Source: an uncultured bacterium
Lineage (GTDB): Bacteria; Myxococcota_A; Polyangia; Polyangiales; Houyiibacteriaceae
Assembly: GCA_937998345.1 (NCBI GenBank)
Contig: CALLDH010000275.1
Span: forward strand, 1 to 32,581
DNA: 32,581 nt
Direction: 5' to 3'
The notes beneath the pieces were generated by a model. It was not told the origin of the DNA. It was given only the letters and a program-made list of their open reading frames with translations, and did no database searches. The position numbers and the translations under genes were made by a program. Below are positions 1-8,232 of the stretch, in pieces; the stretch's first letter is position 1, and every line of letters starts with the position of its first letter.

Positions 1-143
1 TCGGCCTGGGTTACAGGACCGGTGAGGGCGGTGGCCGGCTGGTGTATGCGCTTGGCGCAGCTCAGGTCTATGTTGCGAATGGCGGCGTCCCCGACGGGAT
101 CGTCGCCGGCGATGAACAGCAGGGCGAGGACAGCGACAGCCAT
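1..143 (-). CDS. possible partial N-terminal ORF running off the left edge (MAVAVLALLFIAGDDPVGDAAIRNIDLSCAKRI...); the plus-strand frame 3 (3..146) is also open, so strand is ambiguous
   Basis: Open on minus strand from ATG at 143 to the window edge; third-position GC is slightly higher than for the competing plus frame. Too short to decide. Confidence 0.25.
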   Translation of the reverse strand, partial: MAVAVLALLFIAGDDPVGDAAIRNIDLSCAKRIHQPATALTGPVTQA

Positions 144-170
144 TAGCCCCCGCGCGTGAGGAGTTGATCC

Positions 171-722
171 ATGGCCCATGTTTGTCCTTGGTGGTTCGTC
201 CGTAGCTTCGACAATCCGATCCGGCGGAGGTTTCACAACCCCGAGCAGATGTTTGGTACGTTTGTGCGTCCCGGGATGCATGTTCTCGATGTTGGGTGCG
301 GGGCGGGTTTCAACACCGAGGGCCTGGCACGGTTAGTCGGTCCGGACGGGCGGGTTGCCGCCGTCGATCTCCAGCCGCGCATGCTGGAGATGACCAAGCA
401 ACGACTCGAGCGCGGTGGCCTCTCGGCGCGCGCTGAGCTCATCCAAGCCAGCACTCACGATCTGGGGCTTGGCACACAGAGGCGATTCGGGTTTGCCGTT
501 GCTTTCTGGATGGTTCACGAGGTCCCTGACCTCGAGCGGCTGTTTGAGCAGTTGCGTAGCGTGCTGGAGGATGGAGCCTCGCTGCTCGTCACGGAGCCCA
601 AGCTCCACGTCAGCAAGCGTTCCTTCGAGGCTAGCGTGGGAGCCGCGATTCACGCGGGATTCCAACTGCGCGACCGGCCCCCAATCGCGCTGAGTCGCTC
701 GGTGCTCTTGGCGCGCTCGTGA
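171..722 (+). CDS. class I SAM-dependent methyltransferase
   Basis: Motif I VLDVGCGAGFNT, acidic residue AAVDLQPRML, motif IV-like FAVAFWMVHEV; SD-like gaggag upstream of ATG. Confidence 0.85.
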   Translation: MAHVCPWWFVRSFDNPIRRRFHNPEQMFGTFVRPGMHVLDVGCGAGFNTEGLARLVGPDGRVAAVDLQPRMLEMTKQRLERGGLSARAELIQASTHDLGLGTQRRFGFAVAFWMVHEVPDLERLFEQLRSVLEDGASLLVTEPKLHVSKRSFEASVGAAIHAGFQLRDRPPIALSRSVLLARS

Positions 723-802
723 TGCTTGGACCCGGCACAACCGAGGAACTCCGGGCACTACGATCGACATACAGGTCGCAGCGATTCAAGTATGGTGCGG
801 GC

Positions 803-1927
803 ATGCGGATCGCATCCGCCATCCTGGCTTTGGCTCTCGTTTCCTCCACGGCTCGCGCCGAGGACTGGCATGGCTCCGTTGCTGGTGGAGCGGACTTCGC
901 CTTCGTTCCGGAGGCAACTGGCTTCGGGTTCGTCCTCTTCGAGGCGACCGGCAAGGACAAGGTCGGTGAGGGCGACGTTCGGCTCTACTACAACACCGAC
1001 ACCATTCATCTCGAGATCGAACGGATTCCGATGGGCAAGAACTTCGAGTTCTCGGTGGCTCTTCGCGGCGAGATCGCCTTCGCGGGTTTGCTTCATCAGT
1101 ACTATCAGCAGGGGCTTCGTGTCGCGGGCCTCGGTTTCAACGCGAGCTACGTGGTCCTCTTGCCGAAGATCCAGTGGCATGTGGCCGACCATCACACCCT
1201 CGAGCTGCTCACCAACGTCCGGTACTGGTTCTTCGGCGACAAGAATACCGACCCACTCTACACACTCCCCGCCAACACCTTGGTCTTCGAGCCACGGCTC
1301 GGTTACATCTTCTGGAAAATCGATTCGCCCGGTGAGGAGTATCGCGCATCCAAGCTCTTTCCGCGGATCCAAGGCGTGGCCGTCGGCGCATCGGTCGGAG
1401 TCGACGTGCGTTCTGAGGTGCGTGCGTGGGGATTCGTCGGTGATGGGCGAAACGATCCGCGCAAAGCGATCTGGACGCTGAACCAATGGTTGCGCTCGGG
1501 GTGGCAGACCGGAGATCGCTTTCGGCTAGAGCTACAAGAGACGTTCAACTGGGGCTGGTTCCAGGACGACATTACCCGCATGCGTGTCGGCGGCATGAAT
1601 CCCTACGTCCTGGTGATCCCGGGTCTCCCCTGGTCCGCCAACATTTCCGAACGCTTGGCGATCGCGCAGCTCAGCGGACACATCAGGCCCAAGAAGAACA
1701 AGCCACAAGAGCTCGGGCTGCTCGTTTCAGGTGGCGCCATCAACGACCCGCGCCGCCAGGGTCTCCTAGACGACTACGGCGGGCTCGGAGGGCTCGCCCT
1801 GTTTACAGATCTTCGATGGGGCCGCTGGCAGGTTTACGCACGCTTGGGTTGGGCGTTTCCAAGCAACTGGTTGCTCGACAACCCGCATTTCTCGGGGTTC
1901 GTCGGCCTTGGCGTCGACGCGTTTTGA
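803..1927 (+). CDS. exported hypothetical protein, possibly outer-membrane beta-barrel
   Basis: Signal peptide MRIASAILALALVSSTARAED from ATG 803; alternating aromatic/polar strands; terminal Phe. ORF track start 719 is probably too far upstream. Confidence 0.7.
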   Translation: MRIASAILALALVSSTARAEDWHGSVAGGADFAFVPEATGFGFVLFEATGKDKVGEGDVRLYYNTDTIHLEIERIPMGKNFEFSVALRGEIAFAGLLHQYYQQGLRVAGLGFNASYVVLLPKIQWHVADHHTLELLTNVRYWFFGDKNTDPLYTLPANTLVFEPRLGYIFWKIDSPGEEYRASKLFPRIQGVAVGASVGVDVRSEVRAWGFVGDGRNDPRKAIWTLNQWLRSGWQTGDRFRLELQETFNWGWFQDDITRMRVGGMNPYVLVIPGLPWSANISERLAIAQLSGHIRPKKNKPQELGLLVSGGAINDPRRQGLLDDYGGLGGLALFTDLRWGRWQVYARLGWAFPSNWLLDNPHFSGFVGLGVDAF

Positions 1928-1934
1928 TTCCCGA

Positions 1935-2804
1935 TCAACTCTCTGGCTCGACGTGAATCGTCACGTCCTCGACGGACAACTGAGTGCGGAGCTGCTCCTC
2001 GATTGCGTCGGTAATCGCGTGCGCTTCGGCGGTGCTGAGCCCGGAATCCACGGTGACGACCATATCGATAGCCGTCGAGCTTCCTGTTGAACGCGAACGA
2101 ACGGTCGTCACGCGGTGCACGCCGCGAACCGCCCGCGCGACATCGCGGACGGCTTCTGGTTCTACGGCGATGCTGTCGACCAGGATGGGAATCGCCCGGC
2201 GAAAGAGTCCAAACGCCAAGGCGAGCACGAACCCGGCGACGGCTATCGCGCAAACGGTGTCGAGCCAGGGATAACCGCGGGCCGAAAGCTGCCAGCCCAC
2301 GATCACGACGATGGTCGTCAGGACATCGGCAAACGTATGGCGCGCGTCTGCGCCCAAGATGTCGGAGCGCAGGCGGCGAGCCCAGGCGCCCTCCCAGGAT
2401 GCCAGCGCGACGTTGATGACGAGAACGCCCAACATCAGCGGCAAGGTCCACGGGTCGCCGACGGTCGGTTGGGCATCCCGGCGCAGCGCTCCGAGAGCGA
2501 GCTCGATACCCAGCACGGTCAGGAGCGTGGCGAGCACGAACACGGCCAAGGTTTCGAACTTCCGGTGGCCGTACGGATGGTGGCGGTCGGGGGGCTGCGC
2601 CGAAATCCGGACGACAAACCAAGCCACCGCGTTGTTGGCGACATCACTCAGCGAGTGAAGCGCGTCACCTAGGACCGCGAGCGATCCCGTCGACACACCC
2701 ACGACGAGCTTCAGCGCGAGCACCACCACGTTGGCGAGCCCTTCAATCACGATCACCCGGCGAACTTGTCGGTCGCGCTCAGGATCAAACTTGTCGTGGC
2801 CCAC
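1935..2804 (-). CDS. cation diffusion facilitator (CDF) family transporter
   Basis: N-terminal VSTGSLAVLGDALHSLSDVANN, DRHHPYGHRKFE and C-terminal cytoplasmic domain typical of CDF/ZnT proteins. Confidence 0.92.
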   Translation of the reverse strand: MGHDKFDPERDRQVRRVIVIEGLANVVVLALKLVVGVSTGSLAVLGDALHSLSDVANNAVAWFVVRISAQPPDRHHPYGHRKFETLAVFVLATLLTVLGIELALGALRRDAQPTVGDPWTLPLMLGVLVINVALASWEGAWARRLRSDILGADARHTFADVLTTIVVIVGWQLSARGYPWLDTVCAIAVAGFVLALAFGLFRRAIPILVDSIAVEPEAVRDVARAVRGVHRVTTVRSRSTGSSTAIDMVVTVDSGLSTAEAHAITDAIEEQLRTQLSVEDVTIHVEPES

Positions 2805-2898
2805 GGATCACACCCCGCATCTTCGCCCTACTCTAGCGCGAAGCGGCGAGGCATGGGCAATAGAAGACCGAGGAGAACGAACCGCCGTTCGCAGAGCC

Positions 2899-3480
2899 CT
2901 ACTGGAAGGTGACGATCAGCAGCTCGATTTCGACCTCGTCTTCGAGGCTAATCTTGGCAGCGACGCTGTCCGTGCCGATGCCGAACTCGGTTCGGTCGAG
3001 TGTCAGCTTGCCCTTGTAGGTCGTCACATCCACGCCGGCACCGTTCTTACCTTTGGCGACCTTGAACGGAATACTCACCAACTTCGTCTTCCCATGCATG
3101 GTCAGGTTGCCCTTCACCGTGAGCTGACTTCCTTTCGCCTTCACGCCTATCGAAGTGAATCTGATCTTCGGGTATTTGGCTGCGTCGAAGAAGTCCGGGC
3201 TCTTGAGATGGTCGTCCCGCTTTGCGTTCTGCGTATCGATCGAAGCGACGTCGATGCTGGCCTCGACTTTGACGGTCTCGGGCTTGCTTGGATCGCCATC
3301 GATGTCGACGCTGTATTCCCCAAACTCGCCATCCACGTCGAAGATCACCGTGGCCGCCGTGAAGCCCACCTTGCTATGCGTGCGGTCCAGCTTGAGCGCC
3401 GAAAACGCAGCAAAGGCCGTCGAGCTGACCAACACAACCCCGAGCGCCGCTCCGAGCGCATTACGAACCGCATGCTTCAT
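2899..3480 (-). CDS. YceI family periplasmic protein
   Basis: Signal peptide from ATG 3480 (MKHAVRNALGAALGVVLVSSTAFA), LDRTHSKVGFTAATVIFDVDGEFGEY, LTVKGNLTMHGKTK. Confidence 0.9.
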   Translation of the reverse strand: MKHAVRNALGAALGVVLVSSTAFAAFSALKLDRTHSKVGFTAATVIFDVDGEFGEYSVDIDGDPSKPETVKVEASIDVASIDTQNAKRDDHLKSPDFFDAAKYPKIRFTSIGVKAKGSQLTVKGNLTMHGKTKLVSIPFKVAKGKNGAGVDVTTYKGKLTLDRTEFGIGTDSVAAKISLEDEVEIELLIVTFQ

Positions 3481-3605
3481 GAACTTTTCCCTTTCATACA
3501 TGGCCTTCGGTACGCGCCACCCAGCCGGATGTTTCGGTGGCCGCCCGACGTCGCGAAGCCGTTCCGTCGGTAACATCTCTGCTTCGGCGCGTATATACGC
3601 GATCA

Positions 3606-3968
3606 ATGGCCGACTCGGCGACTACAAAAGCCCGCAACTGGGTTCGCATCTCACACCACCCAACGGGGACCCCGCTGGCCGAAGGCCCGGTCGGGTGGAA
3701 CATCATGCCCTTCGAAGGCAACTTCTACATCCGACGCAAGTTCCTCCGGACCGATGGGTTCAAAGTGAATTTCATCCCCGGCCTCTGCGTCTACAAGTTC
3801 CTCTATGTATGGATGGACCTAGTACTCGCGACTGGCGAGCGCGTCCGCAACCTCGGCTGGATGTACTGGCTTCCAAACCCACTCTTCCCCTTCATTTGGT
3901 TCCGAGTGGGCATCCCGCAAAGTCACCCGGAGCTCGAGGTGGAGTATTCGACCGGCCCGCCGTCTTGA
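3606..3968 (+). CDS. hypothetical protein (~120 aa, aromatic-rich)
   Basis: ORF with coding-like composition from ATG 3606 (MADSATTKARNWVRISHHPTGTPL...); no family recognised. Confidence 0.6.
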   Translation: MADSATTKARNWVRISHHPTGTPLAEGPVGWNIMPFEGNFYIRRKFLRTDGFKVNFIPGLCVYKFLYVWMDLVLATGERVRNLGWMYWLPNPLFPFIWFRVGIPQSHPELEVEYSTGPPS

Positions 3969-3990
3969 TTCATGCGCTGTACCAGCCGTA

Positions 3991-4377
3991 CTACCAACCC
4001 AGCAGCGTGCTCAGCATGAAGGCACCCACGGCCATGAAGATCCATGAAATCAGGACCTTCATCTTGTCCGGGTTTACGCGGGCCTGGACCCTCGGGCCGA
4101 GTTGTCCGCCAATGAGCACTCCTGGCACCGTGAACATCGCCACGTTCACCGTTTCCTGGAGCGCCTCGCCACCTCCCTCTTCGATGAAGCCGTAGACGTG
4201 GCCCACCGAGGCGACCAGGACCGTAGTCACGACGACGAAAATCGAGGTTGCCACCGCAACGGGGGACGGCACCTTGCATCGGGCAACCAGATGGTACTCC
4301 TGAAGCTCGGCCAAGCCGACGGAGATCATGCCGAGAAATGCCCCACCCATAGCGGCGGCGGCCTTCAGCTCTCCCAT
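3991..4377 (-). CDS. TauE/SafE-family permease, C-terminal half only
   Basis: GGAFLGMISVGLAELQEYHLVARCKVPSPVAVATSIFVVVTTVLVASVGH and terminal VNPDKMKVLISWIFMAVGAFML resemble the second half of TauE/SafE proteins; N-terminal half absent. Confidence 0.7.
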   Translation of the reverse strand: MGELKAAAAMGGAFLGMISVGLAELQEYHLVARCKVPSPVAVATSIFVVVTTVLVASVGHVYGFIEEGGGEALQETVNVAMFTVPGVLIGGQLGPRVQARVNPDKMKVLISWIFMAVGAFMLSTLLGW

Positions 4378-4394
4378 GTGGAGGCGTACGCTGC

Positions 4395-5039
4395 TCAGCC
4401 TGAAATGCTACGGCCTTCGAAACTGCGAGCCTGGCGCCACACTGCGATTGGCGACTTTCGCTGTCGTGCCGCCGCCACTAGCGTGCCCAGCCACGCGCCC
4501 GGCAGGAACATGAAGTTGATGACGAGCTCGTCGACGAGCCTGCTTCCGGGCACGGGGTTGCCGCGTAGGCGATCAGGAAGGGCGTTGAGTGTGTTGGCGA
4601 TCCTGTTGGCCACCGTCATCACGCGGGCAACGTCTTCCACGTCGCGGTGCGTCTGAACCCCCAGTACCTCGATCAGGGCGTCCTGCGATGCGTCCCAAGT
4701 GACGGGAGCGAAATCCGCCACGACGCGGTCCCGGGCGTGCGCGACCGCGAGCCAGGTTCGCCTGTCAAACGCGTGCTCGTCCATGTTCTCGAGCGCGGCG
4801 AGCTCCGCATCCGAAACTCCCGCTTCGCGCGCCATCCGGCTGTGCGCGTGCTCGCACATGCGGCAAGCGTTGACTTGCGCGACCGCGACGACGACTTTTT
4901 CGCGCAAGTCTCGGGCCAGGCGCCCGCCAATCCAGATCGACCACAGGGCCGGCACGCGCGACACGAGCGATTTCAGGCCTTCGAAGAGCTCAGGCAGCGC
5001 GTACGTGCGGGGAACTGGACGGCCGGAACCTTGCGACAT
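4395..5039 (-). CDS. carboxymuconolactone decarboxylase/AhpD-like protein
   Basis: REKVVVAVAQVNACRMCEHAHSRMAREAG, the CxxC..H AhpD-like motif; start MSQGSGRPVPR at 5039. Confidence 0.82.
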   Translation of the reverse strand: MSQGSGRPVPRTYALPELFEGLKSLVSRVPALWSIWIGGRLARDLREKVVVAVAQVNACRMCEHAHSRMAREAGVSDAELAALENMDEHAFDRRTWLAVAHARDRVVADFAPVTWDASQDALIEVLGVQTHRDVEDVARVMTVANRIANTLNALPDRLRGNPVPGSRLVDELVINFMFLPGAWLGTLVAAARQRKSPIAVWRQARSFEGRSISG

Positions 5040-5041
5040 CG

Positions 5042-5911
5042 CTACTCTCCCGCGGTCCCCAGCAAGCGCTTCACCGTCCCGTGCATCTCGTGAAGACGTT
5101 CGCTCATGTGATCCCTCTGCCTGGTATCGAGTAGATCGTACACGAAAAGAAGAGTCTTGCGACCATCGGCTCGTCGTGCCTCGGCGGAGCGGGTGCCTGG
5201 GCCCCAGTCTTCGCGCTGCTCCCAGGCATTCCACAACAGATCTCGGATGGCTGGCGCACCGGGGTGCTCGCGTAGCCCGTCCGCGATCTCTGCGAGGCGT
5301 TGTTCGTCCGCTCTAAGCCGGTCCGCCGCTTCGTCGGGCATGGCCGCTACATAGACGCGAATCGCTGTCTCTTGCGCGTCACTCAATCGACCCGACCACT
5401 TCTCGATCGCGTCGACGAACTTCTCCTGCCGATTCCGAAGCCGTTCATCCTCGGGCGCGTTGAGCTCGTCGCGTGTCTCTTGAAGACGTTCGTCGAGCTC
5501 GCGCTCGGCATGGTCGATTTGTTCGTCACGCAAGGTCGCCAAGATGGGAGCGGCCTCATCGACGATCCAAAGGACCGCCTTGTCCATGAGAATGTCGACC
5601 TGCCGCTCGATGACGAGCATGTTCTGTTCGTTCAAGCCTTTGGATAGCCCGCGATCGACCGTCGCCACCAGAAGGTCGAGCCGTGGACCCAATACCTCGG
5701 GCGCGCTCGCGATCGCGCGGTCGACTGCCGCTCGCGTGGCGGTCTCCTGAGCCTCGTCGAGATCGAACACCGCGGAGATCTTGTGAGTTGCCCACCGCGC
5801 CCCGATGTTCTGGAGCACGCCTGAGCATCCTGTCGCCAGGATCAGCCAGGCAAGAAGAAAGAAGAACGCCGACCTCCAGCGGCCCTTGGAAACACGATCA
5901 GGGCGACCCAT
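5042..5911 (-). CDS. lipoprotein, probable DUF6279-like helical protein
   Basis: Lipobox LILATGC; long charged helical body; family assignment from memory of the fold pattern only. Confidence 0.65.
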   Translation of the reverse strand: MGRPDRVSKGRWRSAFFFLLAWLILATGCSGVLQNIGARWATHKISAVFDLDEAQETATRAAVDRAIASAPEVLGPRLDLLVATVDRGLSKGLNEQNMLVIERQVDILMDKAVLWIVDEAAPILATLRDEQIDHAERELDERLQETRDELNAPEDERLRNRQEKFVDAIEKWSGRLSDAQETAIRVYVAAMPDEAADRLRADEQRLAEIADGLREHPGAPAIRDLLWNAWEQREDWGPGTRSAEARRADGRKTLLFVYDLLDTRQRDHMSERLHEMHGTVKRLLGTAGE

Positions 5912-6527
5912 ACCCGCCGTCGTCGCCCCACATCAAGCCGATGCCAAGCCCAATCATGGGACCCTTGATCCCAATCCCATCGACGGTAACTGGAATGATC
6001 ACATGGCCAGCACGCGCGTCCAGGCCCACCCAGAACTCTTGGCGAAGCCGCCAATAGAGCAGCGCTCGCAAGTAGGCGCTGAGCTCGAAGTCGTCGCGTG
6101 GACCGACCCGGGCCCAGCCCATGTCCAACATCGCTCCTGCGCCAAACCAACGATCCGTATCGCCGTTGCCCCAGAGCGCGCCCAGGGCTCCGCCGGCCGT
6201 CCGCATCTTCAGCTCCTCATCGGTAACCGAGGTTCGGCTGCCGAATCGAGCAAAGCCTTCGCCCGCGATGTGAAGGCATTTGTCTGTGGGTCGCCACAGG
6301 ACGCCCATCGCGAACCCCATTAGCACCGCATCGGCGTTCGGATAGATCCGAGTGCTCGAAAAGAGGTCGACCATGAGCTCGGGCGCCTCGCTGTCGGCGG
6401 GAGCGTCGGCGGAAGCGATTGGCGCCGAGAGCAGCACCACGACCGCCAGCCCACATTGAAACAATTGGCTCGGCCAAGACTGGAGCGTTCTACCTGGGGC
6501 TCTCATGCTCGGGAATATGGCACCCAT
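5898..6527 (-). CDS. exported hypothetical membrane protein
   Basis: Signal-like LAVVVLLSAPIASADA; Gly/aromatic strands; overlaps the downstream lipoprotein start by 14 bp, suggesting an operon. Confidence 0.6.
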   Translation of the reverse strand: MGAIFPSMRAPGRTLQSWPSQLFQCGLAVVVLLSAPIASADAPADSEAPELMVDLFSSTRIYPNADAVLMGFAMGVLWRPTDKCLHIAGEGFARFGSRTSVTDEELKMRTAGGALGALWGNGDTDRWFGAGAMLDMGWARVGPRDDFELSAYLRALLYWRLRQEFWVGLDARAGHVIIPVTVDGIGIKGPMIGLGIGLMWGDDGGYGSP

Positions 6528-6625
6528 TGGGGTCCGAAGGGGAGGCTCGCCGCCGAAATGCGCAAATTTTGCGTGTAATTTCCACTTGCAGCGCTTCGAC
6601 GCTGCCCGTATCGTTGAAAACGAAG

Positions 6626-7186
6626 ATGAAAGGCGTTTTCAATAGAGCTGCCCTTCTGCTTGCCGTCTCGGCGGTCACCTCCGGGTTGGCCGCGAGTGGT
6701 CACGCGCAGGTCTATTACAGCGTCCGTGGCCTCCTCGCTGAGCAGTTTCAGGGCTCGGACTTGGTGGACTTCCAGCGCATCAAGCTCTCTGCCGATCGCC
6801 GTCAGGGAATCGAACGGCAGCTCGGCCAGAAGCTCGAAAGGGCAGAGTACATCTTCTACGTCGCGCGCTCTGCAGATCATGTCGATGGCTACGCGCTATT
6901 CGACCGCGAGATCGGTCAGCACGAGTACATCGACTTCGCCACCTTCTTCGATTGCGATGGCCGGGTGACACGAGTCGAAGTGGTTGCCTACCGCGAGCCG
7001 TATGGCGAAGGGATTCGCTCGAAGCGTTTCCGCAAACAGTTCGTCGGGAAGGAAGCGGCTAGCGGCTTCAAGCCAGGTCACGACATCGACGTGATCTCCG
7101 GCGCGACGCTTTCCGCGCGCGCGATGGCCAAGGCCGTGAAACGCGCGACCTTGCTACTGCACGACACCGTGCTCACGTCGTCCTAG
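6626..7186 (+). CDS. exported FMN-binding domain protein (predicted covalently flavinylated)
   Basis: Signal peptide MKGVFNRAALLLAVSAVTSGLAASGHA; C-terminal GHDIDVISGATLSARAM matches the D-x-x-S-G-A-T-x-S flavinylation motif. Confidence 0.85.
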   Translation: MKGVFNRAALLLAVSAVTSGLAASGHAQVYYSVRGLLAEQFQGSDLVDFQRIKLSADRRQGIERQLGQKLERAEYIFYVARSADHVDGYALFDREIGQHEYIDFATFFDCDGRVTRVEVVAYREPYGEGIRSKRFRKQFVGKEAASGFKPGHDIDVISGATLSARAMAKAVKRATLLLHDTVLTSS

Positions 7187-7194
7187 CTCGATCC

Positions 7195-7743
7195 ATGCAG
7201 GATTTCACTCGACCGTCCGGCAGGCTGCGCGCCCTACCCTTGGGCGCGCGCGCCGTCTACACGGTGTTCCTCGTGTTCACGCTCGTGGGCTTAGCGCTCA
7301 CGCTCTGGCTCACCCACGACATGGTCGGAATCGACCTGAGCGGAGCCGGCGAATACTACGGAGGCGCATCGGCACCGATCGAAGAGGCAGAGGCGGTCGG
7401 GGGCCCTGCGCTCGTGTTGCCGCCCGACGGCGAGGAGCTCGCGGCGTTCGAGCCCATGCCGCGCCGGAAGCTACTCGAAGTCACCCACTTTCATTTGTTC
7501 TCGATGCCGGTGTACCTGCTGATCCTCAGCCACATGTACATGCTGTCGCGCTCTTCCAAGAAGGCAAAGGCGGCCTGGATCGCCGCCGGGTCGTTCGGAA
7601 CTTTGCTCCACATCTTGGCTCCGTGGCTCGCCGCACACGGCTGCGCGGGGGCGGTCGCGAGCTATGCGGTGTCGGGCGCCCTGATGCTGGTCAGCTACTT
7701 CGTGATGAGTCTCGTTCCCTTGTGGGAAATGTGGCGTCGCTAG
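7195..7743 (+). CDS. multi-spanning membrane protein with conserved-looking histidines (possible redox partner)
   Basis: About 4 hydrophobic helices; EVTHFHLFSMPVYLLILSHMYML; starts 9 bp after the FMN-binding gene. Confidence 0.7.
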   Translation: MQDFTRPSGRLRALPLGARAVYTVFLVFTLVGLALTLWLTHDMVGIDLSGAGEYYGGASAPIEEAEAVGGPALVLPPDGEELAAFEPMPRRKLLEVTHFHLFSMPVYLLILSHMYMLSRSSKKAKAAWIAAGSFGTLLHILAPWLAAHGCAGAVASYAVSGALMLVSYFVMSLVPLWEMWRR

Positions 7744-7774
7744 GCGGCCGCGGCGGACGTGCTAAGACCCCTGC

Positions 7775-8140
7775 GTGGTCGAAGAAGGCAAGTCTGGGAA
7801 GCGCGTCGTTGCCGTTCTGCTCGGCTTGGTTCTCGTCGCCGGGTTGATCGCCTGGCTCGGAGCCAAGCAGCTCGAGAAGAGCAATCGAGAAGGCCAAGGG
7901 CCCGGTGGCGGTGAAGCCACATCCGTATTGAGCGAGGGCGTGTTGTACGAAGCGCAGGGAGGCAACCCGGGCGTCGTCATCGCCAAGGACGTGGGGTCGG
8001 GTAAGGAGCTCTGGCGCGCCGAGCTCGGGGCCGTTGCCGGTGAGCCCACGCTGTCGGTTAGCGAAGCACTTATCGAAGTGCAGATCGCAGGCACCCCCTG
8101 GATGACGCTCGACCGTTCTAGCGGCGAGCCGGTGGAATGA
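7775..8140 (+). CDS. single-pass membrane-anchored protein with PQQ-like repeat character
   Basis: GTG start; TM segment VVAVLLGLVLVAGLIAWL; GVVIAKDVGSGKELWRAELG resembles a PQQ-like beta-propeller repeat. Confidence 0.5.
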   Translation: MVEEGKSGKRVVAVLLGLVLVAGLIAWLGAKQLEKSNREGQGPGGGEATSVLSEGVLYEAQGGNPGVVIAKDVGSGKELWRAELGAVAGEPTLSVSEALIEVQIAGTPWMTLDRSSGEPVE

Positions 8141-8232
8141 CGAGCGACACCGAACCCCAGGTTCTAGAGGGCGGGTGTCACTGCGACGCCGTTCGGTATC
8201 GAGTGATAGCGCATCAGCGCGCCCGTCACTGA
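8137..8232 (+). pseudogene. truncated GFA (glutathione-dependent formaldehyde-activating/Mss4-like) gene remnant
   Basis: ATG overlaps the preceding TGA; translation MTSDTEPQVLEGGCHCDAVRYRVIAHQRARH* carries the GFA N-terminal GxCHCxxVRyrV motif, then stops after 31 residues. Confidence 0.7.

Noticed and set aside
2878-2891. CGAAC-CGCC-GTTCG hairpin after the yceI stop
   Set aside because: Short stem without T-tract; expected by chance in GC-rich DNA.
3660-3680. CGGGGACCCCG palindrome resembling the core of the dispersed element
   Set aside because: Lacks flanking A5/T5 tracts and lies inside a coding region; likely chance.
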